From contig RQYD01000002.1 in NCBI GenBank assembly GCA_003858485.1, positions 62,001 to 126,000 of the forward strand: a stretch of 64,000 nucleotides of DNA, in the 5' to 3' direction. The DNA is from Clostridiales bacterium COT073_COT-073. Lineage in GTDB: Bacteria > Bacillota > Clostridia > Lachnospirales > Vallitaleaceae. The notes under the pieces are model-generated. The model was not told the DNA's origin. It searched no databases and saw only the letters and a program-made list of their open reading frames with translations. Every line of letters begins with the position of its first letter. The stretch's first letter is position 1. Positions 34,505-43,733 of the stretch are shown here, piece by piece. The position numbers and the translations under genes were made by a program.

Positions 34505-35532
34505 AATTTTACTCCCCCATCGCCTGCAATTACTTTGCCAATTTCATAAGTCGGCCAGCTCCTGTTGTTTAAATCCTGTTTGATCTGCTCAGCCTTTTCG
34601 GCGGCAACTGCCAGAACCATACCAATTCCCATATTAAAAGTATTATACATCGAATCCCATTCCAAATTTCCCCATTTTTGTAAAAGCTGAAAAACTTCCG
34701 GCAATTGATAGGAATCCTTTTTTATCTCAGCCATTACTCCGGCCGGCAGCATTCTTGGAATGTTTTCATAAAAACCTCCACCGGTAATATGGGCCAGTCC
34801 CTTTAAAAGTCCTTGCTCAATCAACGGCATCAGCGCCTGATAATAAATTCGGGTCGGCGCTAAAAGCATTTCACCAACGGTTGGTGATGTCTGCTCATTC
34901 AGCGTTTGCATCAAATCAATCTGTCTGTCCGCCAATATCTTACGCACTAGCGAAAAGCCATTGCTGTGAACTCCGGACGAAGCAATTCCTAAAAGTATAT
35001 CCCCGGCTTTAATTTGACTGCCATCAATCGCTTTGGCTCTGTCTACAATGCCCACACAAAAGCCGGCCACATCATAATCACCAGTCTGATAAAAACCCGG
35101 CATTTCTGCTGTTTCCCCACCAATCAAAGCTGTATTTGCCTGCCGGCAGCCCTCGGCAATTCCGGCCACAATTTCTTCTGCCTGTTCCGGTAAAAGTTTG
35201 CCGGTAGCAATGTAATCCAGAAAAAATAAAGGTTTTGCTCCCTGACATAAGATATCATTAACACACATAGCAACACAGTCAATTCCAATTGTGTCATTTT
35301 TGTTCATATCTATCGCCAGTTTCAATTTGGTTCCCACTCCATCGGTACCGGCAACTAACACCGGCTCTTCCATCTCCTTAGCCATTGCAATTGAAAACAA
35401 GCCCCCAAATCCACCTAAGCCGCCAATCACATGATCGGTAAAGGTTGACTGCACATGTTTCTTCATACGATGAACGGCTTCATATCCGGCATGAATATCC
35501 ACGCCGGCTTTTTTATAATCCAGTCTTTCCAT
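34498..35532 (-). CDS. purM: Phosphoribosylformylglycinamidine cyclo-ligase
   Basis: A 344-residue AIR synthetase. The start at 35532 (MERLDYKKAGVD) has AAAGGAG upstream and a 10-bp gap from purF; a longer reading would overlap purF. Signatures are VAGTDGVGTKL, GIDCVAMCVNDI, GGETAEMPGFY and HITGGGFYENIPRML. It closes the imidazole ring in step 5. Confidence 0.95.
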   Translation of the reverse strand: MERLDYKKAGVDIHAGYEAVHRMKKHVQSTFTDHVIGGLGGFGGLFSIAMAKEMEEPVLVAGTDGVGTKLKLAIDMNKNDTIGIDCVAMCVNDILCQGAKPLFFLDYIATGKLLPEQAEEIVAGIAEGCRQANTALIGGETAEMPGFYQTGDYDVAGFCVGIVDRAKAIDGSQIKAGDILLGIASSGVHSNGFSLVRKILADRQIDLMQTLNEQTSPTVGEMLLAPTRIYYQALMPLIEQGLLKGLAHITGGGFYENIPRMLPAGVMAEIKKDSYQLPEVFQLLQKWGNLEWDSMYNTFNMGIGMVLAVAAEKAEQIKQDLNNRSWPTYEIGKVIAGDGGVKLC

Positions 35533-35542
35533 TATGACTCCT

Positions 35543-36967
35543 TTAACACTTTGCCTGATTTTTAATTTCCTCAGGGATTTCCAGTGGATATTCTCCATTA
35601 AAGCAATCCAAATTTAATTTATCTTTGGGAATCCCAATTGCCTCGACCAAATCATCGATGCTTAAATATTTTAAAGTATCAGCTCCTATCATTTCACAAA
35701 TTTCTTTGGTTGAATGATTTGCCCCCAGAAGCTCGCTGGTCACCGGTGTATCAATTCCAAAATAAGTTGGATATTTAATGGGCGGAGAACTAATTCGAAA
35801 ATGAATTTCCCTGGCTCCGGCATCTCTTAAAATTTTAATAATCCGGCGGCTGGTCGTTCCCCGGACAATGGAATCATCAATTAAGATAATGCGCTTGCCC
35901 TTGACTGCCTCTTTTAATACACTTAACTTTAAAAACACCGCCTGTTCCCGCATTTCCTGAGTTGGTTCAATAAAAGTCCGCCCCATATATTTGTTTTTAA
36001 TTAAGCCTGCATCATAGGGAATCTTTGATTCCTCAGCATAACCCAGGGCTGCTGCAATTCCCGAATCCGGCACAGCAATTACAATATCCGCCTCCACATC
36101 ATCGGCTTTGGCCAGCAAACGTCCGGCATTCTTTCGGGTTTGATACACACTTTTACCATCAATTACCGAATCCGGTCTGGCAAAATAAACATATTCAAAG
36201 CTGCAATGAGCAATTCTCTGCGGTTCACAATAGCGGATTGATTCCACTCCATAATCACTAATAATCACCATTTCTCCCGGCTCAATATCCCGAATAAAAT
36301 CAGCTCCAACCAAATCAAGAGCCACGGTTTCCGAAGCCAGCATATAACCATGCCTTAATTTTCCCAAAACCAGCGGACGAATTCCGTGCGGATCACGAAT
36401 TCCAATTAAATTGCCTTCACATAGCATAGTAAAGGCATAAGCCCCTTTAATTTTTTGCAAAGCCTTTAAAATCGCCTCCTTATAACCGGATTTATAGTTT
36501 TGGGCAATTAGAGTCAGTAGCACTTCCGAATCGGTGGCTGTTTGAAAAATAGCACCGCATTCTTCCAATTCTCGCCTTAATTGATTAGCATTTACTAAAT
36601 TACCATTATGAGCCAGGGCAATACTGCCGCCCCGATAATTAATGGCCAGAGGCTGAGCATTGACAATTTGATTATCACTGGCAGTCGCATAACGAACATG
36701 CCCGATACCGATCTCGCCATTTAAATTTTGCAGTAGTTCTTTGGAAAATACTTCCCGAACCAGGCCCATATCTTTATGCTGCTGCAATTTTCCCTGATGC
36801 AGCAGGGCAATGCCCGCACTTTCCTGTCCCCGGTGCTGGAGTGCCAGTAATGCCAAAACAATCATATCTGACACATTGCGGTTGGAGTGAATTCCCACCA
36901 CACCACAGGCTTCTTTTAACTTATCCTGCTCATATTCTTTTTCCGTAAAAAACATTTCCTTTTTCAT
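35543..36967 (-). CDS. purF: Amidophosphoribosyltransferase
   Basis: A 474-residue first-step enzyme. It has a propeptide of about 20 residues, then the nucleophile Cys21 in CGVVGIHSN. The PRPP loop is VIAVPDSGIAAALGYA and the second binding loop LIDDSIVRGTTSRR. Two Cys segments of the Bacillus-type Fe-S enzyme seem present (HCSFEYVYFARPDS and DCFNGEYP). The second lacks the usual CxxC pairing, so an intact cluster is uncertain; this needs alignment. Confidence 0.95.
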   Translation of the reverse strand: MKKEMFFTEKEYEQDKLKEACGVVGIHSNRNVSDMIVLALLALQHRGQESAGIALLHQGKLQQHKDMGLVREVFSKELLQNLNGEIGIGHVRYATASDNQIVNAQPLAINYRGGSIALAHNGNLVNANQLRRELEECGAIFQTATDSEVLLTLIAQNYKSGYKEAILKALQKIKGAYAFTMLCEGNLIGIRDPHGIRPLVLGKLRHGYMLASETVALDLVGADFIRDIEPGEMVIISDYGVESIRYCEPQRIAHCSFEYVYFARPDSVIDGKSVYQTRKNAGRLLAKADDVEADIVIAVPDSGIAAALGYAEESKIPYDAGLIKNKYMGRTFIEPTQEMREQAVFLKLSVLKEAVKGKRIILIDDSIVRGTTSRRIIKILRDAGAREIHFRISSPPIKYPTYFGIDTPVTSELLGANHSTKEICEMIGADTLKYLSIDDLVEAIGIPKDKLNLDCFNGEYPLEIPEEIKNQAKC

Positions 36968-37088
36968 TTATCAATGCCTCGAATTTTCCTTTATCAAATG
37001 GTTACTCGCTTGCTATCACCAGATCTGCATTGCCTTTTGCAAAGCTGCCAAGATTGCTTTCGGGCCATATGCATTTATGCTTATACAC

Positions 37089-37559
37089 TTACACATAGCT
37101 TTCGCTTAAAATCTTATCGCGCATTTCTGCTTTAAAAGCTAACAACTTTTCCTTTAATTCCGGATATTTCAAACTTAAAATCTGAGCAGCCAAAATTCCT
37201 GCATTTTCTGCTCCATTAATAGCCACAGTTGCTACCGGAATGCCAGTCGGCATTTGTACAATGGAAAGCAATGAATCCAGTCCATCCATAGTTGATGACT
37301 TAATCGGCAGGCCAATAACCGGTAAAGTGGTAACTGCCGCCAAAACGCCTGGCAAATGTGCCGCCTTACCGGCAGCTGCTATCAATAAATCAATTCCATT
37401 CTTGTCAGCGTTTCTGGAAAAATCCAAGGCTTCCTCCGGTGTACGGTGAGCGGACAGCACCCGGGCTTCATAGTCGATTCCAAATTTTTTAAGCATCTCT
37501 AAAGTTTTTTCCACTACCGGCAAGTCTGAGCGACTGCCCATTACTACTGCAATTTTCAT
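37089..37559 (-). CDS. purE: N5-carboxyaminoimidazole ribonucleotide mutase or AIR carboxylase
   Basis: A 156-residue PurE with GSRSDLPV, the SAHRTPEEA loop and AAGKAAHLPGVLAA. No purK lies nearby. If purK is absent from the genome, this may be a class II enzyme using CO2 directly; class I versus II cannot be settled by eye. It sits between purL and purF, with an inserted element on its upstream side. Confidence 0.93.
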   Translation of the reverse strand: MKIAVVMGSRSDLPVVEKTLEMLKKFGIDYEARVLSAHRTPEEALDFSRNADKNGIDLLIAAAGKAAHLPGVLAAVTTLPVIGLPIKSSTMDGLDSLLSIVQMPTGIPVATVAINGAENAGILAAQILSLKYPELKEKLLAFKAEMRDKILSESYV

Positions 37560-37639
37560 AATTCCTCCTGCTACTGCTCAATATATTATATGGTGTCCTG
37601 AAAATCAAACACCTACAAGCACCTACATTTACTCAATTA

Positions 37640-37785
37640 CTCAACTTTCCCACGTTCCCCCGGAACAGTCTTTTTAGGCATGTGCTGCGAAAGCAATCTT
37701 ACGAAGTAAGTTGCGAAAGCAGGGGAACCCATGTGCCCGCTCCCTGGAGCGGGATAGAGCCAAAAAAGACTGTGGGAAAGTTGAG
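37640..37785. mobile_element. MITE-like element copy 7 (146 bp)
   Basis: Exact ends CTCAACTTTCCCAC (37640-37653) and GTGGGAAAGTTGAG (37772-37785); flanks TCAATTA and TAAATTA agree at 6 of 7 bases. Same length and layout as copy 3, including the CCCGCTC/GAGCGGG hairpin. It lies between purL and purE, so the purine transcript must read through it. Confidence 0.9.
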
Positions 37786-37949
37786 TAAATTACTGTCCAG
37801 ATACGCAATTTACCGGACAAATCTTCTTGGGCCGCTTCCCCGATAAGATGGCCCGACACCTTATGGCTTTAACAATTTACCACAACAGATTGCTTACCAT
37901 TTACACCTTTTATTTAAAAATTTTCAAACAAGATGTCCGGTGATATTAT

Positions 37950-40900
37950 TTACATAAAGTACTCTACTCCGGCCTTAAAGATATTTTGATTTTTACTGCC
38001 TGGTATATTTTGCAGCAAACCATTTTCATAGCGTTCGGTATGTCCCATTTTACCAAGAATCAAACCATCCCGGCTAATAATTCCTTCAATGGCATATGCC
38101 GAGCCGTTAGGATTATTTTCTCCTTCTGTGTAAGAAGCGGCAGCCACATCCACATATCTGGTAAAAATCTGCTGATTATCAATTAAATGTTGAATCCATT
38201 CGGCATTAGCATAAAATCTGCCCTCACCATGCGAAACCGCAATCTGATGCAGCTCCCCTAACTCAACCCGGCTTGCCCAGGGCGTATTCAAACTGCATAT
38301 CCGAGTAGTGACCATACGTGAAATATGGCGACCGATTTTATTATAGGTCAGGGTTGGAGAATCTTCTTCCAAGTCCCGAATCTCACCATAAGGCAAGAGT
38401 CCGGTTTTGACCAAAGCCTGAAATCCATTGCAAATCCCCAGGATCAAACCCTTTTTCTGCTTAACATGCTGATTGATCCCTTCTTTTAGCACTGGCTCAC
38501 TTAAAATCGCCGCAATAAACTTTCCGGCTCCATCCGGCTCATCACCAGCACTAAACCCGCCAGCCAGCGCTAAAATATGCGCCTTTTCAATTTTATTTTT
38601 TAATTCCCCAATCGATTGCTCCAGTTCCTGACGACTGCGATTGCGGATCACCACATTTTCAACCATTGCCCCAGCTTCCACAAAGGCCTTGGCCACATCA
38701 TATTCGCAATTGGTTCCCGGAAATACCGGAATGCAAACCAGCGGCTTCACACCGCGCAGTATGACCGGGCTCTTTCTCTCTATGTGTTTGGCCTTAATCT
38801 CTTCTTGACCAGTCATTACCCGGCCAGTGCCATGATCCTTGAAAATACCAGCCAACGGTTTTTTCCAGGCCGATTTTAATTCGCCGATTGATATTGTTTG
38901 ATTTTGCCAGCTGATCTCCGGTCGGTCAGTCACCCGTCCCAGCAAACACAAGTTAGCCGCAGTAAAAACTGCGCTTTCCTGCTCCCAGATCTGAGCCGGA
39001 ATTTCCAGTAAAATACTGCCATAATCCGGTGCAAATAATTCCGGCACATCAGCAGCCAATTCTACACCCAGCTCATTCCCAAAAGCCATTCCGGCCAAAG
39101 CTATGGCAATGGAATGCTCAACCATTTTTGCTGAAACAATTTGCTTTTTTAAATTCCAGCTGTAAATATGTTCATACATTTCCTTTAATTTATTAAAGTC
39201 AGGCACACATTGCTCATCCATAACCAGCGGATAATATGCTAAGACTGTATCCTGGCCCTTTAGTTCCGGCGATATCACCTGATCAATCCGGCCGGCACTG
39301 ACTGCAAAAGTAACCAAAGTCGGCGGTACATCCAAATCTTCAAAGCTGCCGGACATACTGTCTTTTCCACCAATTGAAGCCAGTCCCATTTGGGTTTGAA
39401 AATAATAAGAACCCAGCAATGCCGCCACCGGCTTACCCCAACGCTTTGGCTGATTGCGCAAACGCTCAAAATATTCTTGACAGGAAAGGCGTAATTCCTT
39501 ATAATCAGCTCCCAGACAAACGGCTTTGGCAGCAGCCATAACACCGGAAAACAAAGCTCCGTGGAAAGGACTCCAACTGGCCAGATCCGGGCAATAACCA
39601 TGAGTCATATAAGCCACTTGATTGGTCATGCCCTTTTCGGTTGGAATCTTAAATACCATTCCATCCACCTTACTGGTTTGGGTTTTGCCGCCATAAGGGA
39701 ATAAGACCGTTCCGCGACCGACTGTACTGTCAAACTTTTCGGCCAAGGATAATTGGCAGGCCACATTTAATGCCGAAAAAGCCTGAAGATAATCCTCTTT
39801 CAGCTTAGCATTTTGATATTTTTTTAATTGACCGGCGACTCTGCCGGTAAACAGCTCATGTTCAGCTGAAATTGCCGGTACAACTACTTTGGTTTCACCC
39901 AGTACACCATTGGTATTTAAAAAATTTCGATCTAAATCCAAAATCTTATCACCACGCCAATACATTCTCAATCTGGCCTGATCATTAATGGTCGCTGTTT
40001 TTACAGCTGTAATATTCTCGGCAGCTGCTAATTTTTCCACTTTTGGCCAATCCTCCGGCTCAATCACAATAGCCATTCGTTCCTGTGATTCTGAAACGGC
40101 TAATTCCGTACCATCCAGCCCCTCATATTTTTTGGGCAAACTATCCAGATCAATATCCAGCCCATCTGCCAGCTCACCGATCGCTACTGACACACCGCCG
40201 GCTCCAAAATCATTACAACGCTTGATGCACAAAGAAAATTCGGGATTGCGAAATAAACGCTGTAATTTTCTTTCTTCCGGTGCATTTCCTTTCTGTACCT
40301 CAGCACCAGCGGTATCAATTGATTCTGTGCTATGGGCTTTTGACGAACCGGTGGCTCCGCCAACCCCATCGCGCCCGGTGGCTCCGCCCAGCACTACCAC
40401 AATGTCACCGGCTGCCGGCTCCGCGCGCCGTACCTGCTTCTCCGGCACTGCTGCAATCACCGCTCCCAGTTCCATTCGTTTTGCCTTAAAACCGGGATGA
40501 TAGTACTCTCTGACTTCACCAGTGGCCAAACCGATTTGATTACCATAGCTGCTATATCCATCAGCCGCACCAACAGTAATCTTACGTTGCGGTAATTTTC
40601 CGGCTAAAGTATCTTCAATTCTTTCATTCGGATCAGCTGCACCAGTCACCCGCATTCCACCAAAAACATAGGCTCTGCCGGACAAGGGATCACGAATAGC
40701 CCCTCCCAGACAGGTGGCTGCCCCACCAAAAGGCTCAATTTCTGTAGGATGATTATGAGTTTCATTTTTAAATTGTAATAAATAAATTTCATTTTTTTCG
40801 TTGCCATCGGCTTCAACATAGCTAACCGGTATTCGAATTGAGCAGGCATTAATCTCGGCGGATTGATCCAAATTTTCCAAAAGACCGCGGGCCTTCATTT

Positions 40901-41741
40901 CTTTCATGCCAATGGTTGCCATGTCCATCAATGTTTGCGGTTTTCCGGCTGAATATTTGGCTTTGCTCTCCTGATACAGATGATAAGCTTCCTGCTTGGC
41001 TGCTAAATAGCTATCATTTTCCCACTCTATTTCCTTTAAAACAGTGGCAAAAGTAGTATGGCGACAGTGATCCGACCAATAGGTATCAATCACTTTTAAT
41101 TCCGTCACACTGGGGTTTCGATTTTCGGATCGAAAATATTTTTGACAATGCAGCAAATCCTGATAACTCATAGCAAAACCGATTTGCTCATAAAAAGTTT
41201 TAACCTGTTCCGGCGTAAACTCAAGAAATCCGTGATAAAGCGCAATTTTTTCCGGACTTTTTAATTCAATTTCCAAATTTTCAGGAATCTCCAGAGAAAT
41301 TTCATGAGAATCGACATCATTAATCAAGTATTTTTTGATCCGCTCCAACTCGGCCTCAGATAAATCACCGGTTAAGCCCACTATTTTTTTGGACTGAACT
41401 TTGGCTTTTTTACCGGTAACTGCTAAAATACACTGCATTGCTGAATCAGCTCGCTGATCAAATTGCCCCGGCAAATATTCAAAGGCAAAATACTGAGTAT
41501 CTGGCCGGCGCTTTAATTCCTGACTACCCACAGCATCTGTATTTACTTCAGACAACACTTTTTTCAGAACTAACTGCCACTCCTGATCACTTAAATCCGC
41601 TTCAACATCATAGCAATTCCACAGCTCCACTGCTGTCAGTTTGTCTTCAGCAAAAGAAAACATTCCTTTTAGTTCCTCTAAAATCGAATGTTTTTCTTCT
41701 GCAAATGTTTCTAACTTTTGCACCAAAAACCGCTTGACCAC
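37950..41741 (-). CDS. purL: Phosphoribosylformylglycinamidine synthase, single chain
   Basis: A 1,263-residue protein that joins PurS-like, synthetase and glutaminase parts in one chain, unlike the split PurS/Q/L of Bacillus. Signatures include SDHCRHTTF near residue 235, FKNETHNHPTEIEPFGGAAT, GGKDSMSG, and the glutaminase PGTNCEYD, GICNGFQ (nucleophile Cys) and a His-Gly-Glu segment SHGEGRF. The start is GTG at 41741 with AGGAGG 11 bases upstream. It opens the purine cluster. Confidence 0.96.
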   Translation of the reverse strand: MVKRFLVQKLETFAEEKHSILEELKGMFSFAEDKLTAVELWNCYDVEADLSDQEWQLVLKKVLSEVNTDAVGSQELKRRPDTQYFAFEYLPGQFDQRADSAMQCILAVTGKKAKVQSKKIVGLTGDLSEAELERIKKYLINDVDSHEISLEIPENLEIELKSPEKIALYHGFLEFTPEQVKTFYEQIGFAMSYQDLLHCQKYFRSENRNPSVTELKVIDTYWSDHCRHTTFATVLKEIEWENDSYLAAKQEAYHLYQESKAKYSAGKPQTLMDMATIGMKEMKARGLLENLDQSAEINACSIRIPVSYVEADGNEKNEIYLLQFKNETHNHPTEIEPFGGAATCLGGAIRDPLSGRAYVFGGMRVTGAADPNERIEDTLAGKLPQRKITVGAADGYSSYGNQIGLATGEVREYYHPGFKAKRMELGAVIAAVPEKQVRRAEPAAGDIVVVLGGATGRDGVGGATGSSKAHSTESIDTAGAEVQKGNAPEERKLQRLFRNPEFSLCIKRCNDFGAGGVSVAIGELADGLDIDLDSLPKKYEGLDGTELAVSESQERMAIVIEPEDWPKVEKLAAAENITAVKTATINDQARLRMYWRGDKILDLDRNFLNTNGVLGETKVVVPAISAEHELFTGRVAGQLKKYQNAKLKEDYLQAFSALNVACQLSLAEKFDSTVGRGTVLFPYGGKTQTSKVDGMVFKIPTEKGMTNQVAYMTHGYCPDLASWSPFHGALFSGVMAAAKAVCLGADYKELRLSCQEYFERLRNQPKRWGKPVAALLGSYYFQTQMGLASIGGKDSMSGSFEDLDVPPTLVTFAVSAGRIDQVISPELKGQDTVLAYYPLVMDEQCVPDFNKLKEMYEHIYSWNLKKQIVSAKMVEHSIAIALAGMAFGNELGVELAADVPELFAPDYGSILLEIPAQIWEQESAVFTAANLCLLGRVTDRPEISWQNQTISIGELKSAWKKPLAGIFKDHGTGRVMTGQEEIKAKHIERKSPVILRGVKPLVCIPVFPGTNCEYDVAKAFVEAGAMVENVVIRNRSRQELEQSIGELKNKIEKAHILALAGGFSAGDEPDGAGKFIAAILSEPVLKEGINQHVKQKKGLILGICNGFQALVKTGLLPYGEIRDLEEDSPTLTYNKIGRHISRMVTTRICSLNTPWASRVELGELHQIAVSHGEGRFYANAEWIQHLIDNQQIFTRYVDVAAASYTEGENNPNGSAYAIEGIISRDGLILGKMGHTERYENGLLQNIPGSKNQNIFKAGVEYFM

Positions 41742-41803
41742 CGCTTTACCATCCTCCTGATTTCGCTCAAATATTAATTTTAAAAAGATATTTACATGTT
41801 TCT

Positions 41804-41832
41804 ATCATATCATTAAGTTTCTCTTTCGTCAA
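41804..41832 (-). promoter_or_regulatory. Sigma-A promoter of the purine cluster
   Basis: On the minus strand TTGACG (41832-41827) and TATGAT (41809-41804) are exactly 17 bp apart. The leader to the purL GTG is about 55 nt, too short for a purine riboswitch, and I recognise none in the 250 bp upstream. Confidence 0.7.
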
Positions 41833-41998
41833 TTATTTTGCCGAATATTTTATTCTGTATTTGATTTATTGTTCGGTTTTTGGTTGAGCAATCATCCAAA
41901 TCCTCTTTTACTAATCCCCATTTTCCTCTGCTTGTTAGCTCTTTAACCGGTAAGATATGTTTGAAAAAACATAATACATCCTTCTGACTGCATAGAAA

Positions 41999-42030
41999 AA
42001 TGACCATACCTCTTTCAAAGTATGGTCATT
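41999..42030 (-). terminator. Rho-independent terminator upstream of purL
   Basis: AATGACCATAC (41999-42009) pairs with GTATGGTCATT (42020-42030), and a T run follows on the minus strand. It would end transcripts from the small membrane protein gene. An element inserted at 42033-42204 now separates it from that gene. Confidence 0.75.
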
Positions 42031-42032
42031 AA

Positions 42033-42204
42033 CTCAACTTTTCCACATTTTTTTGCTCTATCCCGCTCCAGGGAGCGGGCACATGGGTTCCGCCGCTTTC
42101 GCCGTTTGCTCTGCAAGATCGCTTGCAGTTACACACTGCTTTCGCACTTTTCTATGAAAAGATGGCTTTCTCAGTACATGCCTGAAAAGACTGTTCCAGG
42201 GAAC
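42033..42204. mobile_element. MITE-like element copy 8 (172 bp, right terminus missing)
   Basis: The left end CTCAACTTTTCCAC is followed by TATCCCGCTCCAGGGAGCGGG and the central hairpin module, in the orientation opposite to copies 3 and 7. It stops at GTTCCAGGGAAC, so exactly the last 14-bp terminal repeat is missing. The left flank is TCATTAA; no matching right repeat is found. Confidence 0.75.
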
Positions 42205-42220
42205 ATATCAGCCGTCTCTT

Positions 42221-42556
42221 TTATTTTCTTCCTTTTATATATCTTTTCTTTTCTAAAAACTTTTCCACTTCTTTTTCGTATTTTTCATCTTTTTTACGCT
42301 CATCTTCACTGCGCACATGCAGCTTAATGGTTTCCACCTTAATATCCGGATTTTTAAAAAAATCCCGGCGTTTTTTCAGCGTCCACCACACCAAATAAGC
42401 AATTGCTCCAGCGCAAATAATCAGAACTCCAATGTAAAAAACAATCTCTGACACGGACAATGACCGGATATTAAAAAAAGTAAATTCATCCTCACCTGCA
42501 CTCAATCGAATAGTACTATATAATGCTTTCTGGACTATTGCAAAATAATTTCTCAT
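42221..42556 (-). CDS. Small single-pass membrane protein, unknown function
   Basis: A 111-residue protein begun at 42556 (MRNYFAIVQKA), with GAAAGGAAG upstream; a longer reading to 42577 is less likely. A membrane segment at about 39-60 (VFYIGVLIICAGAIAYLVWW) is followed by a highly charged cytoplasmic tail rich in Lys and Glu, probably coiled. I do not recognise the family. It lies alone between two terminators, next to tRNA-Ser genes. Confidence 0.65.
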   Translation of the reverse strand: MRNYFAIVQKALYSTIRLSAGEDEFTFFNIRSLSVSEIVFYIGVLIICAGAIAYLVWWTLKKRRDFFKNPDIKVETIKLHVRSEDERKKDEKYEKEVEKFLEKKRYIKGRK

Positions 42557-42641
42557 AATTCTTCCTTTCTCACTCACTTTTGGTCATCAGGTTTTGTCAT
42601 TTCCGCGCGGCTCTTAGTCATGCTCCTGTCCGTGCAAAAAG

Positions 42642-42683
42642 AAAACGCTATGAATAATGACTCTACATTATTCATAGCGTTTT
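42642..42683 (-). terminator. Rho-independent terminator of the tRNA-Ser pair
   Basis: AAAACGCTATGAATAATG (from 42642) and CATTATTCATAGCGTTTT (to 42683) form a perfect 18-bp stem with a 6-nt loop, directly after the tRNA 3' end. Confidence 0.85.
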
Positions 42684-42684
42684 A

Positions 42685-42772
42685 CGGAGAAAGAGGGATT
42701 TGAACCCTCGCATCGCGTTAACGATCTACTCCCTTTCCAGGGGAGCCCCTTCAGCCGCTTGGGTACTTCTCC
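42685..42772 (-). tRNA. tRNA-Ser (anticodon GGA)
   Basis: An 88-nt class II tRNA. The anticodon stem CTCCC/GGGAG encloses CTGGAAA (anticodon GGA), a long variable arm follows (GATCG, TTAA, CGATG region), and the T loop is TTCAAAT. The acceptor GGAGAAG pairs with its 3' partner; no CCA is encoded. Second gene of a tandem pair. Confidence 0.93.
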
Positions 42773-42781
42773 AAATAAGAA

Positions 42782-42867
42782 CGGAGAGGAAGGGATTTGA
42801 ACCCCCGGCTCCTTTCGGAGTCACTAGTTTTCAAGACTAGCTCCTTAAGCCACTCGGACACCTCTCC
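42782..42867 (-). tRNA. tRNA-Ser (anticodon TGA)
   Basis: An 86-nt class II tRNA. The anticodon stem CTAGT/ACTAG encloses CTTGAAA (anticodon TGA), and the variable arm is GACTCC, GAAA, GGAGCC. No CCA is encoded. First gene of the pair, transcribed from the promoter at 42895-42923. Confidence 0.93.
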
Positions 42868-42894
42868 ATCTACGCTTATTACAAGCACTAATGT

Positions 42895-42923
42895 AGAATA
42901 TCATAAAGCCCTGTAACTGTCAA
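42895..42923 (-). promoter_or_regulatory. Sigma-A promoter of the tRNA-Ser pair
   Basis: On the minus strand TTGACA (42923-42918) is perfect and TATTCT (42900-42895) follows after 17 bp. The first tRNA starts 28 bp downstream. Confidence 0.8.
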
Positions 42924-43070
42924 GCAATTTTTTATTTTTTGCTGATTTTTTTGCTTTAATTTTGCTTAACCATTAAGTATACAAGGTCAGGCTATTTTTG
43001 GCCATAGCCATTTACATAAAGTTGCCATTCTGTAAAATCCGCTTCCCTACAAATATTCAGTCAGATGGCA

Positions 43071-43733
43071 TTATTCATAAATTCCATATGCCTGATGAAC
43101 ATTCTGCAAGAAAATAACACCGTTACCCGGTTTATCAATTTCCAGCTTTTCACGAATCGAAGCAATTATTTTATCGGTCACATCCGCTTTCGACAGTACC
43201 AAAACCATTTCCTTCTCCGGCTCAATATCCATATTAAAAAGCTTCATTGTTTCATGAACCCCCGACCCTCTGGCATTAATAATGGTACCGCCTTTAGAAC
43301 CGGCTGCCTTGGCCGCATCAATAACATCCTCCGCTTTCCCGCGGTTGACAATGGTGGTAATCAATTGATACATTTTATTTTCTCCTTCTTCGATGGTTTC
43401 TTCTCTTTGTTGATGACTGGAACCGATAATTTCACACATTAAAGTAGTAAAAACAATTCCTTTATTGGGTTTCTCAAAACGAAAATCCTGATTTAATTTT
43501 GCTAAAGCTGATTGAGCCGTCTTTCTGTCTGTGCCCAACATCACAATCTCTTTGCGTTCATCATAAAGCGAAAAAAAATTTAAAATCCGGTTTTGAACTG
43601 TGCCCCGTCCCGGCAAAATCGTGCCACCTCGAATTCCATATTTTTTAGCCTTTTGCATTAATTTACTGCCCATACCATAGCTGACCACTGCGTAAATAAG
43701 TTCAAAAGCAGCACCTTCATTCCCATTCATCAT
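43071..43733 (-). CDS. Tandem PII-like (GlnB-fold) regulatory protein
   Basis: A 220-residue protein made of two PII-like domains, about 1-105 and 118-220. Each has a RGGTILPGRGT or KGGTIINARGS T-loop-region motif and a NKGIVFTT or GNGVIFLQNV segment. Standard PII proteins are about 110 residues, so this is a duplication in one chain. Its start overlaps the stop of the DUF1538 gene by 4 bp (ATGA type), so it probably gates that membrane protein in response to nucleotides or another ligand (inference; PII proteins are known to control membrane transporters). Confidence 0.8.
   Translation of the reverse strand: MMNGNEGAAFELIYAVVSYGMGSKLMQKAKKYGIRGGTILPGRGTVQNRILNFFSLYDERKEIVMLGTDRKTAQSALAKLNQDFRFEKPNKGIVFTTLMCEIIGSSHQQREETIEEGENKMYQLITTIVNRGKAEDVIDAAKAAGSKGGTIINARGSGVHETMKLFNMDIEPEKEMVLVLSKADVTDKIIASIREKLEIDKPGNGVIFLQNVHQAYGIYE

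Noticed and set aside
41813-42007. 64-codon minus-strand ORF upstream of purL
   Set aside because: It overlaps the terminator hairpin and the purL promoter and has no ribosome site or family resemblance.
41742-42032. Possible purine riboswitch before purL
   Set aside because: The promoter lies at 41804-41832, leaving a leader of about 55 nt, and no conserved purine or ZTP riboswitch core is visible.
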